A DNA stretch of 64,000 bases from positions 3,102,501 to 3,166,500 of the forward strand of contig OY821750.1 of the NCBI GenBank assembly GCA_963682055.1, in the 5' to 3' direction. Below, in pieces: positions 46,500 through 56,510 of the stretch. Each line of letters begins with the position of its first letter. The stretch's first letter is position 1. The stretch is from Primula veris. Its lineage: Eukaryota; Streptophyta; Magnoliopsida; Ericales; Primulaceae. The position numbers and the translations under genes are program-made. The notes below the pieces were generated by a model. It was not told where the DNA came from and did not search any database. It worked only from the letters and a program-made list of their open reading frames with translations.

Positions 46500-46880
46500 G
46501 AGACGTAAAAAAAAAAAAAGTAAGAAGAAAGAGAAAGGAAAAGCAAGAAGAGGAAAAGAAGAAGAGTGCAAGAAAAGAAGAAGTGATAAGAAAGAAGAGT
46601 CGAAAAGAAAAATGACAAAAATCCTAGATGTAACACAAAACCCTTAGGATCACAGGGTTGATTGTTACATCATAGTGGTGCAAAAAAGAAGAAAAAGAAA
46701 AAGAGTGATGCGAGAGAAGATGAAGAAAAAGAAAGAGGAGGCACAGAAGAAAAACAGATAAGAAGAAGATAAAGAAATGAGGGAAACTGAGAAATAAAAA
46801 GAAGAAAAAGAAAGAGATGGGAAAAGATGGGGAAAAGCAGAGAAAAATAAAAAAAAAGAAGGGGGAAGGTTAGGGGGAAG
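46500..46880. repeat. Long purine-rich strand
   Basis: Nearly all A and G on the plus strand (gaagaaaaagaaagagg-type runs) apart from a short normal stretch at about 46610-46680. It lies downstream of s3 on the antisense strand, where the RNA would be pyrimidine-rich. Confidence 0.7.
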
Positions 46881-47163
46881 TCGATCGGTATCGGTGAGAG
46901 GGCCCGGCAGAGACATCCCTGTCCCTCAGTGTCGGGTTCCCCCTTAGCATCTCATTCTCTTCGACTAGAGCCTGACGAGCACGTCGGCAGTAAGCCAGTT
47001 CGGATCTTAGCCAAGTTAATTCCCGAACCATCTCGGTATGGTGATAACGCATCACCTTCAATTCCTCCTCGGCATCCCTCAACAGCCTTTGTACATGGTT
47101 ATAGGAGGCTTCAAAGGCCTCCACTTGCAAAGCTAATGCTGATTGGGTGAAAGGACCAGACAT
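46870..47163 (-). CDS. Antisense small gene s3, coiled coil, unknown function
   Basis: 97 aa from ATG 47163 (MSGPFTQSALALQVEAFEAS). A helix with regular hydrophobic spacing follows (YNHVQRLLRDAEEELKVM, RELTWLRSELAYCRRARQAL), then a polar tail (SAGPSHRYRSTSP). TATAAATA at 47255-47248 is about 87 bp upstream. The longer open frame to 47235 only adds leader sequence. Shares the MSGP start with s4. Confidence 0.58.
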   Translation of the reverse strand: MSGPFTQSALALQVEAFEASYNHVQRLLRDAEEELKVMRYHHTEMVRELTWLRSELAYCRRARQALVEENEMLRGNPTLRDRDVSAGPSHRYRSTSP

Positions 47164-47247
47164 CTTAGAGAAATTATAAGATGAGGGTCTGTATATGGGG
47201 GAAAATAATATGATGAGGATTGTGGATGTAACCATGCTGTAAGCATG

Positions 47248-47255
47248 TATTTATA
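47248..47255 (-). promoter_or_regulatory. TATA box of s3
   Basis: TATAAATA on the minus strand, context ATCTATAAATACATGC. Confidence 0.55.
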
Positions 47256-47806
47256 GATCAATTAGATGAGGGCTGGTATTGAGAGTCGCAACCGTTCGCC
47301 AATGGGTACTAAGAAGCGACGGCAATTAAAAGATGTGCCTGTTCAAGAAAAAAAAAACGTTTGGATTCCCAAAAGGTTCTAAAAAAGCGTGAGTAATTAA
47401 AAGACACTCTAGTTCGCAAAACGCTTGGATTCTTACCAATATTTAAAGAGGGTAAGTAATAATGGCATCGTAACACACGTCATTTTGGGGAAAGGCAGCG
47501 GTTCAAATAAATATCCCAGATCTTTTGCACAGAGCTCAAGAAAACTCTGGTGAATAAGATTTTTTATGCACAAGGCTCAAGAAATCTTATTGGTCCCCAG
47601 ATATAAAGATTAAGGAGGTCCAATGGATAAGGTCAAACGCAAGGCCCAAGAAAAAGCATTGATGAGGCCACAAGCGTGCGCAGCCAAAATAAATTGCATT
47701 GGAAAAGTAATTCAGATATAAACAAGAGAAAGATGTCTTTATTGATTGATTGGTACTTCGTTACAAAAGAAGCAATAAAAGGAAATACAATGAAAAAACA
47801 ATAAAA

Positions 47807-48145
47807 TCATTTCGTGGAAGGGCCCGCTTCGTCATTTGGTTTCTCCTTCGACCGAGCATACACTTCCTTAAGGGCCAGTTTGTAAGCCCTCTTGGAAGCA
47901 AGTTGCCTATCTCTGGAGGCCTCGAGCTCTTTGATCCGAGCACGAGCGCGAATACTGTCGAGCAAAGACCTCTGATGCTCCTTCTCCAGGGCATCCAATC
48001 GCTCGTCTAGTTTGGCGGCCCGACGAGCTTCCACCGACAACCTGGCAACCCTCTTCTCGAGATAACGCACCTTCTGAACTTCCTCTTCAAGACGAGCAAC
48101 GTATTCAGGAAGGTTGTCACCATAGTTTTCAAGAGGAAAAGCCAT
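47807..48145 (-). CDS. Antisense small gene s2, coiled coil, unknown function
   Basis: 112 aa from ATG 48145 (MAFPLENYGDNLPEYVARLE). Almost the whole protein is a charged coiled coil (YLEKRVARLSVEARRAAKLD, ARIKELEASRDRQL). The end, KRAYKLALKEVYARSKEK, matches s1 (KRAYKLAFKELHARSK), so the two are paralogues. TATAAA at 48200-48195 is 50 bp upstream. AATAAA at 47743-47738 is 64 bp after the stop. Complete small transcription unit by sequence signals. Confidence 0.62.
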   Translation of the reverse strand: MAFPLENYGDNLPEYVARLEEEVQKVRYLEKRVARLSVEARRAAKLDERLDALEKEHQRSLLDSIRARARIKELEASRDRQLASKRAYKLALKEVYARSKEKPNDEAGPSTK

Positions 48146-48194
48146 TTGTTCGTTAATAAAGAATGAATTACATAAAGAATACAGGGACAGTCCT

Positions 48195-48200
48195 TTTATA
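48195..48200 (-). promoter_or_regulatory. TATA box of s2
   Basis: TATAAA on the minus strand, context TTCCTATAAAAGGAC; nearly the same context as s1 (CTCCTATAAAGGGGC). Confidence 0.6.
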
Positions 48201-48446
48201 GGAAGAAACAAGGAGTAGATCAAAGGTCATCTCGAAGAAATACAACCTCGTGAACTTCCCAAGAGCATTTAAGGCAAATTAACCACAGTTCCAAATCCAA
48301 TTAAAGTCATCCAAAAAGACATCAAGAAGATAAACAGACAAGAACAAGGAAAGGGAAATATTTTATTAATTTCAAAAACTTCGATTACAACTGAGGAGAA
48401 GACTCCCCATTCAAAAGAAATTACGACAGAAATTACAAAAGACTAA

Positions 48447-48767
48447 TTATTTCGAGGAAGAGCCTTCTTCATCGTCATCCGAACTCGGTTTAGACCGAGC
48501 ATGCAACTCCTTGAAGGCAAGCTTATAGGCCCTTTTTGCTGCCTTCTGCTTGGCCAGATTAGCCTCGAGCCTCTTTATATGCTCGTAAGCCCAATCCCGA
48601 TCGGCCATCGTCACATGATGATCAGAATCCATGTCAGACAACCTTTTCTTGTAACTTGAAACCTTGTCCACAAGTTTCTTATTCGCAGTACGAGATTTCT
48701 TGATTTCCATTTCTAAATATGAAATATAATTAAAGGAGCTCTCACCAGTAGAACCTGAAGAAGCCAT
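48447..48767 (-). CDS. Antisense small gene s1, coiled coil, unknown function
   Basis: 106 aa from ATG 48767 (MASSGSTGESSFNYISYLEM). A coiled coil (SYLEMEIKKSRTANKKLVDK, YEHIKRLEANLAKQKAAKRA) is followed by the KRAYKLA-KE--ARSK motif shared with s2 and an acidic serine tail (SSDDDEEGSSSK). TATAAA at 48827-48822 is 55 bp upstream; AATAAA at 48367-48362 is 80 bp after the stop. It lies about 240 bp inside the 3' LTR boundary and is transcribed away from that LTR. Confidence 0.62.
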   Translation of the reverse strand: MASSGSTGESSFNYISYLEMEIKKSRTANKKLVDKVSSYKKRLSDMDSDHHVTMADRDWAYEHIKRLEANLAKQKAAKRAYKLAFKELHARSKPSSDDDEEGSSSK

Positions 48768-48821
48768 TATGTCACGAGCAAATTAGTAGTAAAATGCCTA
48801 ATTATGGAGGGAGCACGCCCC

Positions 48822-48827
48822 TTTATA
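48822..48827 (-). promoter_or_regulatory. TATA box of s1
   Basis: TATAAA on the minus strand, context CTCCTATAAAGGGGC. Confidence 0.6.
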
Positions 48828-49010
48828 GGAGTTTTCCTCGAAGAAAGATATTAGGATAGGAAACATTAAATGTGCCCCCCAGGGAACCGTCATGAGTCTA
48901 TTGCGTTTCTCGATGAAGCATTGGGAAAGACAAGACCGAAGTAACGTTCTCGACAAACCGAACATGACTCCCCCGACATGGAAACCACGCCGAGTAAGTC
49001 AGGGAGCACT

Positions 49011-49580
49011 TGATAGAACATAAAAATTAGACCCGAATATTCTATTCGGGTAATAATCAACCCACTTTATAAATGGGTATCCAACGCTTAAATGGGTCGT
49101 CTCATACTTTTTATAGAAAATAAGGTGTTACTATCAAAAGCACAAGCCCAATCAAATGGGGACCCATGTCTGAAAAACCCCTGGGATGAAGACATTTGTC
49201 AACATCCTAGAAGGCATAGTTGCCTATAAATAGCCAACTACCCCTCCTAGAAAAGGACCAGAAAATCTATCCAAAAAATATAGAGAGAAGTTGAGAAAAG
49301 AGAGAAACTAATCAACGCACACCACTTCAAGAAATAAACCGAGAAAAGACAAAGCCGAGCACCGAATAAAAGGGGAGAAAGATCAAGACGAGAGATTAAA
49401 TAGTCATATCGAGCACAATTGTAAAACCGAAATACTAATCCGAGCAAGTGTAATAGTCCGAATAAGGATAATAATCCGAGCAATAATAAAGATCAGGAAG
49501 TGTCCATTATTCACAGTTGATTTATTATTATATCATTGTTGAAAAGCATAACGCGACCGACCAAAGTTATGGCTTTATCA
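49011..49580 (+). repeat. 3' LTR of element 1
   Basis: 570 bp, TGATAGAACATAAAAATTAG...GGCTTTATCA; about 1.4% different from the 5' LTR. No clean polypurine tract precedes it (only gtcagggagcact). TATA box at 49225-49232. Confidence 0.93.
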
Positions 49581-49778
49581 GTATAGGTTTACACTTTAAA
49601 GCCAAAGGAAGGAGACCGATATGAACAATTAATTCTTTGGTTCATTTTTTTGAGCAAGTTGAGATAAGCTTGCCAAATGAAATGAGAAAAGCGAATCGAA
49701 TGAACCATAAAATAGTCATTTCGTAACAAGATATTTGAGAATGTACAAATGTGATGAAAAGCCTATTAGGAGCAATAC

Positions 49779-52700
49779 TTAAACATCATCTGATTCACTT
49801 CCAGCTAAAATGTGTGCTTCATGAGGCGCCCACCAACTGCTTCCGTCGGGTCCTGCAAGTTTGAACCTGTTTTGTAAAATTAAAAAAAAACACGAGTTAA
49901 ATAACGTCCATATGTAGTCGTTTGTTTGCAGCTTTAAGGATAGCTTCTGTGCAATGTGGCTTTGTAAGTTCTAATAAGAAAATTTTCACTTGGTTTCAAT
50001 GCGTTTGGATGACTTTGTTGGTTATTGATAAAGGCATGTTTAGCTACAGTTTTTGAAGCTAGTAAGCTGGACTTCTTGAGATTCAAAATAAAGTAAGTTC
50101 AACTAGCTTATCTATTATTGCTTCTTCATGCCAAAAGAAAGAGAAAAGCTCAGCTTGTAAGCTGGTCATCTAAATGCAATTCAATTTCTAAGCAAAAAAA
50201 AGAAAGCGAAAAAGCAAACTTAGAAACAGCAATCGAAAAAGGCCATAACTTATCTAAGTGGCACTAAACTTAAAAGCTACTTTTTACCTACTTCTGGGAA
50301 GCTATTTAGAAGCTAGCCCCAGTGAGCACACTATTAAATGCATGTTAAAAATTAAAACCTGAAAAAATTTAAATTTCATCTTAAAGTAGCAACAAGATGT
50401 GAACTAACCGCTCGAGCACAAATTTCCCTTCTTTGTACTTTTGATCGTTCTCATGTGCAAACTGCTGAAAAGAAAAAGAAAAATATAAGTTACCCACCAT
50501 AACAAAACAGGGCATTACGAACTCAAAACAGTGAGAAATTTAGTTTAGTTTTAGATCATTACATATTTCCATCCCACGAGTGATCCACATCCAACACAAA
50601 ATACATCAGCAACATCATGCGCTCCCGTCAGCATAATTCTTTTTTCTGTATCTCCAACAGTGACATTCGACCTGTCATAAATAAAAAGAGACCCCTCATA
50701 GATTAAAAGGATCTTAACAAGTCAAACTAAGCAAATTCTTTGCATATTATGGCCTTTTTTGGTTGCAGCTTCTAAGCACGGGTTTTTTGCTAATAAGTTG
50801 AACTAACACATTGGTATATTGGCTTTTCTGATTTTTAAGTTGGATGAACAGAGTTTTCTTCTCACAATAAAAAATTCAAACTTCTTACAAGACCTATGTC
50901 ACCTTACATATAGCATATAGTTTTCAGCCCGTTCAAAGCAAATTCGAGTTCTAAGTTCCAATTTTGATTAAGGTCAATAAAGCGTTTCACCTACTTTCTT
51001 CTCCACTGCCATTAGCATATGCATCTAATGAATGAAAAAATTGCACAAAGGACGTGGGAGAGTAGGAACTCCATGTCTCCATCGCCAATTCATTTAGGGT
51101 TCTCTATCCTCTTAATTATATACTGGATTGGTTTCACTCAACCCCAATACTCTAGCATTTTAGACTTCATTGTTGTACTACTTTGCATAGTAGTACGCAT
51201 TTTTACTATATCATGTCTCACATAAAAACATACTCCAAAGACGAATTTAAAGAACAAAGCAACATATCGAACACCAACAGAGTCAGACCACAATGAAGAT
51301 CACAAATTTTAACCCGGAGGACAACAAAAGGATAAGTAGATAAACTCCAACTTTAAGATTTTGAAAAAACAAGGAACACGTCTCGTGACTCAGGAAAGCG
51401 TTGAAGTGTATAGTTACAAACTGTACAGAAACGAATATTTACCAGGATAAGTTTGCAATAAAGGAATGACAATGCTTTGCCCAAGTTCAAGAAAAACTTA
51501 CACCTTATCGAAGAGATAAGCCTTCCCATTCCTGCATTGGAAAGTCTGGACCAAAACAAAACAAAAAATTCTAAGTTGGAAAATATTTGTCTTACAAAGT
51601 AACCAAAAGACAGAGATATTAATTCTAAAGCCAGTTTGGAAATGGATCAAGCAACTAAAGCATTGTATCTGTAAAAACCATCATGGGAGACTGGTGGGAG
51701 TAGCCAACATTGTTCTAAACTTTTCAACCCAAATCACTACATTTATGTTCTTTAGGTATTAAGGAAGCAGTTAATGTGTTTACCACAAAAACTCCATTTG
51801 TTACATTAGCCACTACAAATTGCTGACCAAGTCAGCTCTTTACAAAGATTGTCCATCCATAACAGTTAATGTTATCCTTCTAAATTTATATGCATTTAAA
51901 TCAGTTCATGAATAAATAGCTTGTAAGTGCAAGTTGCATATTCTCACAAGATAATAACTCTTATACTCCCAATTTCATTGCAATAAATACAAACAAAGGC
52001 AGCCTAAAAAAATCTATGGATAATTATTATATACAGTATTACTTATTATGTACATAGTTATACACCAATGTCTTTAAAAAGATCTTCGGAGTGCTTGACC
52101 TGCTTCTTATTATAGCATTGTCAAACTTTGCTGTGTTGCTAAAAAACAGAAAAAGAGCAACGAAAGCAAGAAGGCATAAGTACATCATACGACTTTGCTA
52201 TTGATTATAAATTCTAATCTAAACCTTCGATTTGATAGGACTGAATTAGATACTTCACTGTTCCTAAGTGTTTGACTTTGTGAATTCTACAAAAAAAAAA
52301 ATACCTAAATTTATACTCAAAATTACAAGTTCTGAATACATATATTCTATGCGAAGCTAATCCTTCGTGTCTTGTGCGTAAAACCCGGAAAATAAAAACA
52401 ATTTACATACGCTTTCACGTTTTATTGATGTAAACCCCCATTTGTTACTTTATTCCTATTTACTTTACATCGAATGCAAGTACTACTAATTTGGTAAAAA
52501 TGGGTAAAAATGGCTTCCATACATTATACTACAATTTAATAAATTGTTTGATAAGTTCCATAAATTATTCTATTATTGTAAACGTCATGTAAAAATTCCC
52601 CTATTATAACCTCCACGAAAACATTTTTTAAACTTCTAAAATAGGTGAAAGGATAGAAAAACGTCCATGATCACGAATTCAAGGTGAACACTACTTATTA

Positions 52701-53802
52701 GGATTTTCTCTACACCTGATAAGTTTTCAAGTTCCGGTCAGAAACGTTTTGTTTCCATAAGGACCATAACAAAGTACAAGACACTCGTTCTTGAGGACTT
52801 CTTTACTAGCAAAACGCCTGTACTTTTTCTTAATAGTAATACTACAAACTATAAATCTTAAGATATTTTGCATATTAAAATCAGAGGATCAATTTTTCCA
52901 TTTTACAACACCAATTAAACAATCAACAAAAGGACACAAACAACTGAACAAAAAAAACATATGCAACAAAAAAAAAACAGTAGAATTACGTACAAATTTA
53001 ACATTTATCAACAAATCAGATATTCAACAAAAGAATATATAAAGAAAATCAGATTTCGGAACCATATACAGTACAAATTTAGCAATTTCCAACACTAATC
53101 AGATTATTCAAGAAAAGGGTATAATTTTCTTTTCTTTTTCATAATAAAGTCACAAAAGGGTATAACAAAACCAAACAGTAAAAGCCTATACAACAATTAA
53201 AACGAGAACTGTAAAATTTAACATTTACCAAAAGTAACCAAATACTAACTCACAAAAGGGTATTAGCCAAATTAACAGAAAAAGCCTATACAGTAAAAAT
53301 AAAATAAAAACTGCAAAATCAAGAGTATAATATATCAATAACTTTATACTAATATATAATATATGTACAATAATTTAGCAACAATTTATATTAATATATG
53401 TACAATAATTCAGCAATTTCCAACACTGATCATATTATCAAGAAACCAGTATTTAAAAGACTGAACAGAAAAAAGCGTATATATATATATCGATACTATA
53501 TTATACTACAATAAAATAGAAAATGTTGCTAAATCACATACAAAATTTATCATTTTCCAAAAGTAACCAAATAGGCAAATACTAACTCGCAAAATGATAT
53601 AAGTATAACCAAATTTAACAAAAAAAAGAAGCCTACACAACAATTAATTATAAAAAAAAAAAAACTGTAAAAAATCGAGACTGTAAAAAAATATGAATAA
53701 ATATACCTTAGAGACAATGTGATCGAGGATAGAGAGATGAGTTTTACAGTATTTGCAGCTATAGATCTTCCCTTCTAAACTCACAGTAAATACTCTCCCC
53801 AT
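49779..53802 (-). CDS. Yippee-like (YPEL) zinc-binding protein
   Basis: Small conserved eukaryotic protein with a Yippee/Mis18-type zinc fold; the cellular role of plant members is poorly known. Five GT-AG exons in transcription order, 53802-53707, 51545-51502, 50671-50563, 50464-50409 and 49866-49779, give 393 nt, 130 aa, the usual length. The whole Yippee consensus is present with correct spacing: C16-x2-C19, G39, L43, N49, G63, C72-x2-C75, GWKY (80-83), K94, E101. The N-terminus [19 protein letters not shown] matches plant members. The stop lies only 199 bp from the 3' LTR of element 1, so the retrotransposon probably sits in or next to the 3' untranslated region. Introns 1 (2.2 kb) and 2 carry MITE-like repeats. 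Confidence 0.94.
50025..50318. repeat. MITE-like repeat in YPEL intron 4
   Basis: AT-rich block with gcttaaaagc-type words and inverted ends ('gcatgtttagctacagttttt' against 'cttagaa..aaaagctac'). It resembles the hAT-like family of the first gene but is more diverged. Confidence 0.35.
50752..50960. repeat. hAT-like MITE in YPEL intron 2
   Basis: Left end 'ggccttttttggttgcagcttctaagcac' matches the ends of the MITEs at 3553-4680. The right end is less clear. Confidence 0.4.
52985..53640. repeat. Degenerate internal repeats in YPEL intron 1
   Basis: Words such as caaatttaacattt, ccaaaagtaaccaaata, agcaatttccaacactaatcaga and cacaaaagggtat recur several times in diverged order, showing old local duplication within the intron. 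Confidence 0.5.
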
Positions 53803-53845
53803 TTTTTTACTTTCTCTCTCTATACGTATCTCCCCCCACTCTATT

Positions 53846-53853
53846 TATTTATA
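53846..53853 (-). promoter_or_regulatory. TATA box of the YPEL gene
   Basis: TATAAATA on the minus strand, 44 bp before the ATG, followed by a short purine/pyrimidine leader. Confidence 0.65.
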
Positions 53854-53993
53854 TGCCCATAAAATTAAAATTGACTATAGTATAAAAAATATATATATAG
53901 TAATATATATTTTTTGAATGAGAGTATGGTATTTTTTAATTAATATAAATGTGTATGGATATTAATAGACTCATTTTACTTATTATAATAAAA

Positions 53994-53994
<1 letters not shown>

Positions 53995-54042
<48 letters not shown>
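53995..54042. repeat. (TA)n microsatellite
   Basis: Uninterrupted ta repeat of about 23 units. Confidence 0.95.
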
Positions 54043-54054
<12 letters not shown>

Positions 54055-54162
54055 AAGGGAGAGATAACTTATACATTAAACATTTTTGCATTAATTATTT
54101 AGAGTTTTTACAAAAAAATATCCAAGTTAATATTTATGGTTATATACGTTATTTATATATAT

Positions 54163-54645
54163 TTAAATGCAAATAACCTCCTGGAACTATGGATCTTTTG
54201 CAAATAACCCCCATATACTATGATTTCTTTCAATTAAACCCTATAAATTATCATTTTTTTGCAATTAACCTCCAAGTTTCATCTTTAATATGACAACTTT
54301 TAATTTTGTTGTTCGTTTAACAAAATTATTTGTTTGGTATTTCTACTTTTTCAATGCACACGAGGTAAGATAACAATTATCGTAAAAAATTCGTCCGAAA
54401 CGGCTTCACATAAAAAAAAATGTTTTGGTGAGGAGAGCAATTTTTTGTATCGTTCCATAAAAAGTTACTTGACATGCATATTTATATCATAACTGAATAT
54501 AATAAATGGAAATCAAACAAAACGGATCATCGAACATAACGTCATATCATTTTAAAGATGGCATTGGGAGTTAATTGCAAAAGTTTGATAGTTTATGGGG
54601 TCGATAGCTAGAATCAATAGTTAATAGAGGTTATTTGCATTTTAC
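54163..54645. mobile_element. MITE with long inverted repeats
   Basis: The left end aaatgcaaataacctcctgg...aactatggatc..tgcaattaacctcc is matched over about 150 bp by the reverse complement of the right end (aaatgcaaataacctctatt...tgcaattaactccc). Flanking sequences (tatttatata / tatttatatg) could be a 9-10-bp duplication, as for Mutator-type elements. No coding sequence. Confidence 0.6.
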
Positions 54646-55499
54646 CCCTATTTATATGTATATATGTATATATGAGGCTACTTAACGCAATAGCCATGTC
54701 GACATATATACGTGTACATTTTCACCTTTGTTCTCGCAAGTAGTTAGTTATAAGATACAAAATTATAAATTATGCCCCTTTATCAATGTGTGTAAAGTTC
54801 TGTTTGGTACTCGTGGTTTTGATTTAAAACATTACGGTTATGTGATTTTAATAATTATCTGCTCACACTTTTTACAACTTTTGTGAGAGTAGTGAGGACC
54901 CGATTTGTCCAGTAACATTTTCGTCCTACCTCTCTCATAAAAAGTGTATAAAGGTCTAAGTGATGTGCACATATCATTTCCCGTCTAATTGTGAACTAAT
55001 GAGGAATTAGTCCAAGTTCGGAACAGGTAGAAAATTGGCACTTTTTTAATGTTTACAATGACTCACTAAAATTTTGCTGTACTAGGCCTATAGGGAAATT
55101 CAAGGAAGTTTAGACAGTAGGCAAAGTCTAAGCGTCTCGTGAATTATGAGGATTAGACGCGGGTTTGGACGAGAATTAACAAATTATGCGGTCATAAAGT
55201 TGTATTAAACAGTATTAGGCGATGGTTGAGCTACTTCGGTCTTGAAACCGCCTCACCTTTAAAACATTGGATGACATAGGGATTCTCATAATGCGTGAAC
55301 ATTTTGCCCTTTGTTTTGCAATTTAGTTAGTAGTATTAGTTAAAACTAAATGGGGAATTCCCTATAATAATCTCATATCAACTTATATAACTCATCCATA
55401 TCTTGATAAGTTCATATTCCTTATAGATAGCATTTTTTAATTATTTAGTTTATTTACTAAATGGTCATACAAAACAAAATATAATAGACATATTTTATC
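54646..55499. other. Intergenic, AT-rich
   Basis: No gene. About 54990-55265 is less AT-rich and may be an old repeat, but I cannot place it. Confidence 0.35.
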
Positions 55500-56510
55500 T
55501 CTCTACAAACACAAAAAATAAGTTTAAATTACAACAAAAAAAACATAAAAAATCACAAAAAATCACCAAAAAAAAAAAAAAACCCCATAAAAAATCATAA
55601 AAAATTATAAAAAATCGCAAAAAAATAAAAAGAATTATAAAAAATCATAAGAATTATAGTTTTTTTTTTGTCAATATAACACTTTTTATACCGAAAAAGT
55701 TGTTTTTCATCAAAAAAACACTTTTTCCATCAAAAAGTGAATTTTTTTAATCTAAATAAGCTGAAAGCGCATCTAGTCCAGTCGAAAGTACATCTAGTTC
55801 ACTCAAAAGCGTATATAGTTCAATAAAATTGCATATAGTTCAGTCGAAAGTGCATATAGTTAGTCAAAATTACATTCAATTCAGCTGAAAGTACATCTAC
55901 TTCCGTTGAAAGTGCATACAATTCAGTCGAAAGTAAATATAGTTCAATAAAAGTGAGTATGCATATAGTTCAGCTAAAAGTACATCTGATTCAGCTGAAA
56001 GTACATGTGGTTCAGCTAAAAGTGTATCTAATTTAGTCGAAAGTACATGTAGTTAAGTCAAAAGTGCATATAGTATAGTCGAAAATGAATATAGTTCAGT
56101 CGAAAATGCATATAGTTCAATAAAACTGCATATAGTTCTGTCAAAAATGCATCTGATTCAGCTAAAAACGCATCTGGTTCAGCTGAAAGTGCATATGGTT
56201 CAACCAAAAGTGCATTTAGTTCAATAAAAGTGCATATAGTTCTGTAAAAGGTGCATCTAGTTCAGCTAAAAGTACATATAGTTCAGCTGAAAGTGCATCT
56301 AGTATAGCCGAAAGTGCATCTAGTATAGCCGAAAGTGTATAAAAGTTTTTAATTATATTTTTTTTGTAATTTTTTAATAATTTTGTGATTTTTTTGATTT
56401 TTTATAATTTTTTGTGATTTTTTTTCATTTTTTTTATTTTAGTGATTTTTTTTAATCACTTTTTATAATTTTTTATGATTTTTTTTATTTATGAGGGAGG
56501 GAGGGAGGGA
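55500..56510. mobile_element. Foldback-like element: A/T arms around a 21-bp tandem core
   Basis: Left arm (about 55535-55670) is repeated aaaaaatcataaaaaattataaaaaatcgc. The right arm (about 56345-56490) is the complementary gattttttataattttttgtgatttttt. Between them lies a tandem core, about 55760-56343, of about 27 units of 21 bp such as agtgcatctagttcagctgaa. Inverted, internally repetitive arms around tandem DNA fit foldback transposons. Family not identified. Confidence 0.5.

Larger units (their letters stand above)
32411..49580 (+). mobile_element. Tat-lineage Ty3/gypsy retrotransposon, 17.2 kb (element 1)
   Basis: Full-length element with LTRs 32411-32979 and 49011-49580 (TG...CA). 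The flanking 5-mers gcata and gtata are a target duplication with one change. The LTRs differ at about 8 sites plus one 1-bp indel in 570 bp (about 1.4%), implying insertion roughly within the last million years under common plant rates. Order: LTR, primer site, gag-protease (broken), RT-RNaseH-second RNaseH-integrase (open), tandem repeats, then about 10 kb of antisense genes, then LTR. The second, archaeal-type RNase H and the antisense genes place it in the Tat lineage (Ogre/Retand relatives). Not autonomous as it stands, because gag is interrupted. Confidence 0.93.
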
